Below, piece after piece: positions 7,769 to 12,013 of a stretch of 12,013 bases of DNA. A model generated the notes under the pieces. The model saw nothing but the letters and a program-made list of their open reading frames with translations. It searched no databases and was not told the origin of the DNA. The DNA is from CAZYWA01 sp964650975 [NCBI: uncultured bacterium] (lineage in GTDB: Bacteria; JADJOY01): the NCBI GenBank assembly GCA_964650975.1, contig CAZYWA010000218.1, positions 1-12,013 of the forward strand, in the 5' to 3' direction. Made by a program: the position numbers and the translations under genes. The number at the start of each line of letters is the position of its first letter. The first letter of the stretch is position 1.

Positions 7769-8440
7769 ATGCGCATGATGCAACGCCCCGAGAGCGAGGC
7801 GCCGAGCGGCGCTACGCACCTGGGCGCCCGCGTCACGGTGCGCGATCTGCTGCGCACCTATCAGGAGCATCGCGGGAAACATCCCAAGGGATCGTTTCGC
7901 ATGCCCGTCGAGGCGATCGGCATGGCGCGCACTCCCGCAGCGCTGCGCTCCGGATTCGATTCGCGCCCGTGCATCTACTACGAGTACGTGGTCGAGCGGC
8001 AGTGGAAGCGCAAGCAGCGTGAAGCGGCGTTGCCGCTGCTCGGCGATCAGGATTCCTCGAGCGGCCAGGACGTGCTGGTCGCGAAGCGGCGCTCGTGTGC
8101 CGTGTTCTGGATCGGCGAGCGGGACGGCGAGGAAATTCTGGTCGATCCCGCGGGCGCGGTGTTCGAATCGGAGACCGTGGTCGAGCGCTTCGAGCGGGTG
8201 GGGCTCGCCAGTCAGACCGAGGCCAAGATCAAGGTCAAGGAATTCCCGTTCGTGGTGACGGCGGACGTGGAGATGCGCGCCGACGTGCAGACGCTCGGCT
8301 TCAAGTTCATCGAGCGGGTGATTCCGCTCAACCGGGTGGTCGCGGTGCGCGGCCTCGCCACCGACGAGACCGGTGCGCTCACCCTGCGGCGCCTTCCGGG
8401 GGCGAACCCGTCCCTGGTCGTTCGGATCGAGCGGTCCTGA
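7769..8440 (+). CDS. GIDE-like domain protein of unknown role
   Basis: A 223-residue protein without signal peptide or membrane segments. Residues 47-220 resemble the GIDE domain (named for MULAN/GIDE ubiquitin ligases, common in bacteria with no known ligase role): VEAIGMA, then SRPCIYYEYVVER (65-77), CAVFWIGERDGEEILVDPAGA (110-130), a spacer, VIPLNRVVAVRGLA (184-197) and a final strand-rich SLVVRIE. Bacterial members usually carry transmembrane helices flanking the domain; these are absent here. The assignment is from memory of the pattern and needs a profile search. The start ATG 7769 has only a weak GGA upstream, so a later start such as M4 is possible. It lies 51 nt after dnaJ and may be the last gene of that transcript. 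Its stop codon lies inside a perfect 15-bp inverted repeat. Confidence 0.55.
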   Translation: MRMMQRPESEAPSGATHLGARVTVRDLLRTYQEHRGKHPKGSFRMPVEAIGMARTPAALRSGFDSRPCIYYEYVVERQWKRKQREAALPLLGDQDSSSGQDVLVAKRRSCAVFWIGERDGEEILVDPAGAVFESETVVERFERVGLASQTEAKIKVKEFPFVVTADVEMRADVQTLGFKFIERVIPLNRVVAVRGLATDETGALTLRRLPGANPSLVVRIERS

Positions 8441-8467
8441 GAGGCTCGCGGGGCGAGCCTCTCAGGA
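8435..8467 (+). terminator. Perfect 15-bp hairpin over the stop codon
   Basis: Positions 8435-8449 and 8453-8467 are perfect reverse complements around a GGG loop. The left arm contains the TGA stop (8438-8440) of the GIDE-like gene. No T-tract follows, so it is either a Rho-independent terminator of unusual form, a bidirectional terminator for two convergent genes, or an RNA-stabilising 3' end. Confidence 0.6.
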
Positions 8468-8479
8468 GCCGATGCTCCC

Positions 8480-8577
8480 GCGGGGGGCTGTTCCAGCCCC
8501 CCGCCCCGTCCGACGTGAATTCGGACGGGGTCCACCCCCAAGCCGGCTTGCTTCGCGAGCCGCGCGCCTTCGGCGCG
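8480..8577 (+). repeat. Palindromic intergenic repeat, copy B
   Basis: The fullest copy, with four hairpins in a row. Hairpin 1: 8480-8490 with 8494-8504, 11 bp perfect, TTC loop. Hairpin 2: CCCCGTCCGA (8504-8513) with TCGGACGGGG (8521-8530), 10 bp, 7-nt loop. A conserved linker CCACCCCCAAG (8532-8542) follows. Hairpin 3: 8544-8551 with 8555-8562, one G-T pair, TTC loop. Hairpin 4: CGCGCC (8563-8568) with GGCGCG (8572-8577), TTC loop. It lies between convergent genes in the same orientation as copies A and C. Confidence 0.8.
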
Positions 8578-8596
8578 TGCTGGTTCCGAGAGCCTC

Positions 8597-9361
8597 TCAA
8601 GAGCGGGCGATCGTGGCGGATCCCTCCTCCGCGTCGACGATCCGGTAGGTCCCGCTGCGCTCGTCGCGCAGCAGGCCGATCAGGCCCTTGTCGCGCGCGG
8701 TCTCGAGCAGCTTCTTGAAGGTGCGGAAGCCGAGTGCCCGCTCGTCGAAGTCGGGCTTCTTCCGCAGCAGGGTCTGCTTGATCATCGAGCTCAGGATGAC
8801 CTCGTGGCTGGCCTTGAGCGCGTCCACGGTCTCGACCAGCAGCGTGAAGATCTGACTGGGGTCGTCGTCGATGCGGCGGCGCTCGCGCTGCTTCTCCTTC
8901 AGGCGCACCAGATCGTCGTAGTAGACGAACTCGTCGCAGGTGTCGGCGATGAGCGTCGAGGTGGATTTGCGGACGCCCATGCCCATGACGAAGCGGTTGT
9001 ACTCGCGCAGCTTGGAGATGAGGGGCGTGAAATCGCTGTCGCCCGACACGATCACGAACGAGTCGAGGTACTCCCACTTCCACGCGTAATCGAGCGCGTC
9101 CACGACCATCTTGATGTCGGCCATGTTCTTCTGGCCCTTGCGTCGCGAGGGCAGCTCGATCAGGTCGACGCCATAGTCCTGGAAGTCGAACTTGTAGCCC
9201 GAGTAGCGGCCCCAGTCGGCATAGGCGCGCGAGACGATCACCTTGCCCTTCTCGCGCAGCCGGCCGAGCACCAGCTCGAGCTGGAACCGGCCCAGCCCCG
9301 CTTCCTCGATGCCGCGCTCGATGTTCTCGAAGTCGACGAAGACGGCGAGCTTGGGTTCCAT
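8597..9361 (-). CDS. NYN-domain RNase-like protein with C-terminal LOTUS-type domain
   Basis: A 254-residue protein of the LabA-like NYN family, PIN-fold metal-dependent nucleases thought to act on RNA. The acidic residues expected at the active site are visible: D10 in FVDFEN, D82 in NMADIKMVVDA (79-89), and D108/D110 in VSGDSDF (105-111). Residues 165-243 (SQIFTLLVETVDAL, then GFRTFKKLLETARDKGLI and GTYRIVD) look like an OST-HTH/LOTUS domain, a winged helix that binds RNA in other NYN proteins. A charged linker (152-165) joins them. The ATG start has GGAGGG 9 nt upstream. The stop codon lies in the inverted repeat described above. It follows the secretin-like gene by 21 nt and is probably cotranscribed. 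The substrate cannot be inferred. Confidence 0.85.
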   Translation of the reverse strand: MEPKLAVFVDFENIERGIEEAGLGRFQLELVLGRLREKGKVIVSRAYADWGRYSGYKFDFQDYGVDLIELPSRRKGQKNMADIKMVVDALDYAWKWEYLDSFVIVSGDSDFTPLISKLREYNRFVMGMGVRKSTSTLIADTCDEFVYYDDLVRLKEKQRERRRIDDDPSQIFTLLVETVDALKASHEVILSSMIKQTLLRKKPDFDERALGFRTFKKLLETARDKGLIGLLRDERSGTYRIVDAEEGSATIARS

Positions 9362-9382
9362 GACGGCGTTCCCTCCGCGGGC

Positions 9383-10240
9383 CTAGCGTGCTTCGTCGAG
9401 CGACACGTCGAGCGAGTAGACCAGCGATTGGCTGGCCGAGGTGGACGAATTCGAGGCAGGCACGGTTTGCCGTTCCGCGCTCGCGCTCCGCTCGACGCCG
9501 CCGATCACCACCGCGTCGCCGGGACGCACGACCACCACGGTCGAGAGCCCGCGAGCGCTCGCGACGCCGCTTCGCGGGTCGAGCGGCGAGCGATCGCTCG
9601 GCTGGATGTCGAGCCGCACCGAGCCGTCGCCGAGGACAGTGGGGCGGACCCGGAGCGCCTGTCCGAAGTCGAGCATCATGATCTCGCTGCGGCGGCGTCC
9701 GTCGGGCGCGGCGACCGGCTGGGTGCCGCCGACGTGGATCTCCGCATCCTGCCCGCTCTGGACCACCACCGTCTGCGCGATCCGTCCCCGTCCCTTGGCG
9801 ATTTCCCCGCTCAGCACCAAACCGATCGCGAGCCCGGAACGTTCGGGCGGCGGGTTTCCGCCGGCGACGCCGCCCGCGGCGTCGCCGGCGTGCACCTCCG
9901 CTCGGGACCGTTCCAGCTCCTCCCGGCTCCAGGTGCGCACGTTCACCGTGACCTGACGGGGAGCCACGTCGAGCGCGGCCAGCAAGCTTCGCAGCGCCGC
10001 GATTCCCGACGGCGTGTCGCGCACGATGAACGAGTTGCTCGCTCCGTCCACGACCAAGGTTCCCTGCGGCGTGAGCGCGGTGCGCGCCGGCCCCTCGAGC
10101 TCGCTCGCGAAACGGTGAGCCACCGGAATACGCGCGATCGTGGCTTGGTCGTCGTCGGCGTGCGCGGGCGGCGAGCCCAGTAGCGCTGCCGCGGCGATCG
10201 CGACGGACGACCAGACCCGCGCGGTTCGCGACGCGGTCAA
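9383..10240 (-). CDS. Short secretin-domain protein, exported
   Basis: A 285-residue protein with a signal peptide (hydrophobic 12-22, cleavage likely after AHA at 28). Residues 58-101 resemble the small secretin N-domain: LVVDGASNSFIVRDTPSGIAALRSLLAALD, then RQVTVNVRTW. Residues 155-250 resemble the secretin core: GQALRVRPTVLGDGSVRLDIQP (193-214) and STVVVVRPGDAVVIGGV (233-249). Full secretins that form outer-membrane pores usually exceed 400 residues and have further N-domains; this one is too short to be a normal gate and more likely a periplasmic or diminutive relative. A Gly/Pro/Ala linker (118-134) separates the two parts. The start is TTG overlapping the upstream stop by 3-4 nt (TTGA), with no clear Shine-Dalgarno sequence, so translation is probably coupled. 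No other secretion gene is in view. Confidence 0.65.
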   Translation of the reverse strand: MTASRTARVWSSVAIAAAALLGSPPAHADDDQATIARIPVAHRFASELEGPARTALTPQGTLVVDGASNSFIVRDTPSGIAALRSLLAALDVAPRQVTVNVRTWSREELERSRAEVHAGDAAGGVAGGNPPPERSGLAIGLVLSGEIAKGRGRIAQTVVVQSGQDAEIHVGGTQPVAAPDGRRRSEIMMLDFGQALRVRPTVLGDGSVRLDIQPSDRSPLDPRSGVASARGLSTVVVVRPGDAVVIGGVERSASAERQTVPASNSSTSASQSLVYSLDVSLDEAR

Positions 10241-11307
10241 GACGGACGCGAGGCACGCCGCAGAGCGTGCTTGGATGCGCCCCCGGGCTTCGGAGCGCGT
10301 CTCGGCCGGGGGCTACCGGGCCGGCGCACCGGCCTCGGTGAGGCGCGCGCCGGGCCGGCCGCGCGCGCTCGACCGTTCCCCCGTGCCAGACGTCTCGCGC
10401 CGCGAGCGGGGGCTGGATCGAGCAGCGCATGATCGAGCAGGAACTTCTCGACCCGGAGCCCGACCAGATCCGGGTGCTCGATCTGCGCCACGTGGGTGCC
10501 GTTGGGGATCACCAGAATCTCGGAGCCGCGGATGTCGCGATGCATCTCCCACGCGACCGAGGGCGGGGTGAACGGGTCCTTCTCGCCGGCGATCACCAGC
10601 GTGGGGACCTCGATCCGGGGCAGCACGTCCTTGGCGGTGTGCTCGCCCATGCGCCGCACCACCGTGAGCAGGAACTCGGTGTTCATCGAGAATACGTGCT
10701 CGAAGTAGTCCTCCATCGCGCTCCACGGCGCCAGGTACCAGTGCACGGCGCCGGTGCGCGCGATGAGCTGCGGGATGGGCGTGCGCTTCACCAGGTCCGC
10801 GATCCGCGCGATCGACTCGTGGTACTTCCGGAGCTCGCGCAGCATCGGATCGTAGAACCGCTCCATGAGATCGTTCCCGTAGAGCGTGCGGTACGGGTGT
10901 CCGTAGGTCCCGCAGATCGGGACCAGGCCGCGGATGCGCTCGGGGAACTGGCGGTAGGCCTCCAGGATCACCTGGCAGCCCATGCTGTGGCCGATCAGGG
11001 TGGCGGTCTCGACGCCGGTCGCGTCGAGCACGCAGCGCAGATCGCGCGCGTGCACGTCGATCCCGCAGCTCTCGATGTCGGCGGGGACCGCCGACTTGCC
11101 ATGGCCGCGGTAATCCCACGCGATCACCCGGCCCAGCCGCGCCAGGTGCGCGATCAGGAACCTCCAGTAGGGGCCGATCGTGCAAACCACACCGTTACAG
11201 AGAACGATGGGCGTGCCGCTGCCGTACTCCTCGAAATGGAGCTCGGTGCCGTCGGAAGCGCGGCAACGTCCGGTTCGAGTGGGCTGCACGAAGGAACTCG
11301 CCAGCAA
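10237..11307 (-). CDS. Alpha/beta hydrolase with a basic C-terminal tail
   Basis: A cytoplasmic alpha/beta-hydrolase-fold enzyme, specific substrate unknown. The catalytic triad is clear: S108 in the nucleophile elbow GHSMG (106-110), D244 in AGEKDPF (240-246), and H272 in NGTHVAQ (269-275). PIVLCNGV (33-40) supplies the oxyanion-hole region, and VIAWDYRGHGKS (61-72) is a standard family segment. The fold ends near residue 295; the last ~60 residues are Ala/Arg/Pro/Gly-rich and strongly basic, like the GlpK tail. The start TTG 11307 lacks a good ribosome binding site; GTG at residue 7 is an alternative. It lies 38 nt after the 29-residue peptide gene and overlaps the secretin-like gene. Esterase, lipase, haloperoxidase and dehalogenase-like activities are all possible. 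Confidence 0.88.
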   Translation of the reverse strand: MLASSFVQPTRTGRCRASDGTELHFEEYGSGTPIVLCNGVVCTIGPYWRFLIAHLARLGRVIAWDYRGHGKSAVPADIESCGIDVHARDLRCVLDATGVETATLIGHSMGCQVILEAYRQFPERIRGLVPICGTYGHPYRTLYGNDLMERFYDPMLRELRKYHESIARIADLVKRTPIPQLIARTGAVHWYLAPWSAMEDYFEHVFSMNTEFLLTVVRRMGEHTAKDVLPRIEVPTLVIAGEKDPFTPPSVAWEMHRDIRGSEILVIPNGTHVAQIEHPDLVGLRVEKFLLDHALLDPAPARGARRLARGNGRARAAGPARASPRPVRRPGSPRPRRAPKPGGASKHALRRASRPS

Positions 11308-11345
11308 CGCCGGGAGTCAGGATGCGCGCATGCGCCCCGCCGACG

Positions 11346-11435
11346 TCATTTCTTCTTGTGACGCAACCGCGCGCGAAGCTTCTTGTACTTGTGCTTGCGC
11401 ATCTTCTTGCGACGCTTCTTGACCACGCTACCCAA
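11346..11435 (-). CDS. 29-residue bS22 / AURKAIP1-COX24-type basic peptide
   Basis: A tiny, extremely basic peptide, MGSVVKKRRKKMRKHKYKKL followed by RARLRHKKK. The opening GSVVKKRRKKM and the Lys/Arg spacing match the short bacterial AURKAIP1/COX24-domain proteins, known in Actinobacteria as ribosomal protein bS22, bound to the small subunit near the decoding region. It is smaller than many gene finders accept. The TTG start (11435) is supported by GGAGGA at 11446-11441, 5 nt upstream, the best ribosome binding site in the area, and by alignment of the GSVVKKR opening. It is divergent from the 98-residue gene and leads the minus-strand cluster. Role in this organism inferred from family only. 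Confidence 0.8.
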   Translation of the reverse strand: MGSVVKKRRKKMRKHKYKKLRARLRHKKK

Positions 11436-11580
11436 GGCAATCCTCCGGGGAAGGGAAAACCGCATCACGCTAGCACGCGCTCTTCCACGAGAGAAGCGCG
11501 CGGACCGATTTTCACCCGGTCCCGGCGTGCCCCACCAGTTGACCGGCCTGATACGCTTCCGGACGACCGAGAGGCCGACC

Positions 11581-11877
11581 ATGTCCGATGACCGCAACCG
11601 ACCGCCGGTGCTGGACGAGCTGGGGCAGCGGGTGCAGCTCGAGCGGCGCCGCGCGGCGACGATGGAGACCGCCGAGTTCCGGGTGCTCCTCGACGAGCTG
11701 CTCGACGGCCTGATGATTGAGATGTTCGAGGCCGACTGGCAGCGCGTGACGATCGTCAATTACGCGAAGGAGCTGGCGCTCGCGGTCCGCCTCGACGGCG
11801 CCGACCTCAACCGGGCCCGCCGCGAGATGGTCGCTTTCTTCGAACGAAAACGCCGCTTCTACTTCGACGAAGACTGA
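11581..11877 (+). CDS. Unknown 98-residue protein
   Basis: I do not recognise this protein. It is soluble, mostly helical and rich in charged residues: RPPVLDELGQRVQLERRR, TAEFRVLLDELLDGLMIEMF (30-49), DWQRVTIVNYAKELALAVRL (52-71), then NRARREMVAFFERKRRFYFDED to the end. No cysteines, signal peptide or membrane segment occur. The frame is open from 11383, but ATG 11581 has GAGAGG 6 nt upstream and the sequence before it overlaps the bS22-type gene, so the short form is chosen. The divergent gap 11436-11580 holds the control region; I saw no convincing promoter in it. The stop is followed at 5 nt by repeat copy C. Confidence 0.7.
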   Translation: MSDDRNRPPVLDELGQRVQLERRRAATMETAEFRVLLDELLDGLMIEMFEADWQRVTIVNYAKELALAVRLDGADLNRARREMVAFFERKRRFYFDED

Positions 11878-11882
11878 CTTTT

Positions 11883-12013
11883 GCGGGGGGCTGTTCCAGC
11901 CCCCCGCCCCATGAAAAGTGCGATTTTCATGGGGCCCCACCCCCAAGTCCGCTCGCTACGCTCGCCGGGCGCCTCTCGGCGCCGGCATGGATCCACGCGA
12001 GCAGTCGGTTCGG
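11883..12013 (+). repeat. Palindromic intergenic repeat, copy C
   Basis: It begins 5 nt after a stop codon and runs to the window edge. Hairpin 1: 11883-11893 with 11897-11907, 11 bp perfect, TTC loop, identical to copy B. Hairpin 2: CCCCATGAAAA (11907-11917) with TTTTCATGGGG (11924-11934), 11 bp perfect, arms unlike those in copies A and B. The linker CCACCCCCAAG (11937-11947) matches copy B. Hairpin 3 is not preserved; a direct repeat of CGCTCGC occurs instead. Hairpin 4: GGCGCC (11968-11973) with GGCGCC (11978-11983), TCTC loop. GGATCCACGCGAGC (11989-12002) and CAGTCGGTTCGG (12002-12013) match blocks of copy A, the second in inverted orientation. An ATG at 11987 opens a frame to the edge but lies in repeat sequence. 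Confidence 0.8.

Larger units (their letters stand above)
8435..8602. repeat. Element bounded by 17-bp inverted repeats that supply both stop codons
   Basis: The left boundary 8435-8451 (TCCTGAGAGGCTCGCGG) and the right boundary 8602-8586 read on the minus strand (TCTTGAGAGGCTCTCGG) match at 15 of 17 positions. Each contains the TGA that ends the convergent gene entering from its side: the GIDE-like gene from the left, the NYN gene from the right. The interior holds palindromic repeat copy B. The arrangement resembles a small non-autonomous insertion with terminal inverted repeats, or a symmetrical bidirectional terminator. No target-site duplication could be identified. Confidence 0.55.

Noticed and set aside
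6131-7882. 583-codon open frame opposite the Hsp70-like gene and dnaJ
   Set aside because: Antisense to a strongly supported dnaJ; composition is typical of an antisense frame and shows no domain pattern.
8804-10183. 459-codon open frame opposite NYN and the secretin-like gene
   Set aside because: Antisense shadow, rich in His, Arg and Asp from complementing common codons; no recognisable domain.
8379-10430. 683-codon open frame on the minus strand
   Set aside because: It crosses the NYN and secretin-like genes in another frame, is Arg/Ala/Pro-rich as expected of GC-rich shadow frames, and includes repeat sequence; no family features.
11539-11557. Promoter for the 98-residue gene from TTGACC and the nearby ATACGCT
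   Set aside because: The two boxes are too close for a -35/-10 pair, and the hexamer at the correct distance does not resemble a -10 box.
11987-12013. Start of a new gene at ATG 11987
   Set aside because: The bases match repeat blocks also found in copy A, there is no ribosome binding site, and only nine codons are visible before the edge.

Overview
The window is GC-rich throughout by eye (composition not computed) and densely coded, with heavy use of GTG and TTG starts. The protein carrying a signal peptide and a secretin-like fold suggests a cell with an outer membrane. The lineage cannot be fixed from this sequence; a deep-branching, GC-rich Gram-negative phylum fits, and an Actinobacterium does not fit well. 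No mobile element genes, CRISPR arrays, tRNAs or rRNAs were found.

Layout. Positions 1-262 are non-coding and hold the first copy of a palindromic repeat. A minus-strand pair follows: glycerol kinase glpK (263-1912) and a small unknown protein (2017-2322) that probably has a leaderless mRNA. A divergent control region (2323-2628) leads into a plus-strand heat-shock cluster: hrcA (2629-3693), grpE (3821-4708), a degenerate Hsp70 (4806-6605), dnaJ (6602-7717) and a GIDE-like domain protein (7769-8440). A 156-bp convergent gap holds a strong stop-codon hairpin, the second repeat copy and flanking inverted repeats. A minus-strand cluster then runs leftward from 11435: a 29-residue bS22/AURKAIP1-COX24-type peptide, an alpha/beta hydrolase, a short secretin-domain protein and a NYN-LOTUS RNase-like protein, with very tight junctions between the last three. 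Divergent from it is a 98-residue protein of unknown function (11581-11877), followed directly by the third repeat copy, which runs to the window end.

How the genes fit together. hrcA, grpE and dnaJ are intact members of the DnaK chaperone system (repressor, nucleotide exchange factor, J-protein co-chaperone). In the slot normally held by dnaK sits a full-length Hsp70-fold protein that has lost most of the ATP-site residues, including those equivalent to E. coli K70, E171, T199 and D201. It overlaps dnaJ by 4 nt. This looks like a pseudo-chaperone retained inside the chaperone operon, and it is the most unusual protein in the window.

The second unusual feature is the repeat family. Three intergenic copies share the same core, but the arms of one hairpin differ completely in sequence between copies while remaining perfectly complementary. 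That pattern argues for a structure under selection.
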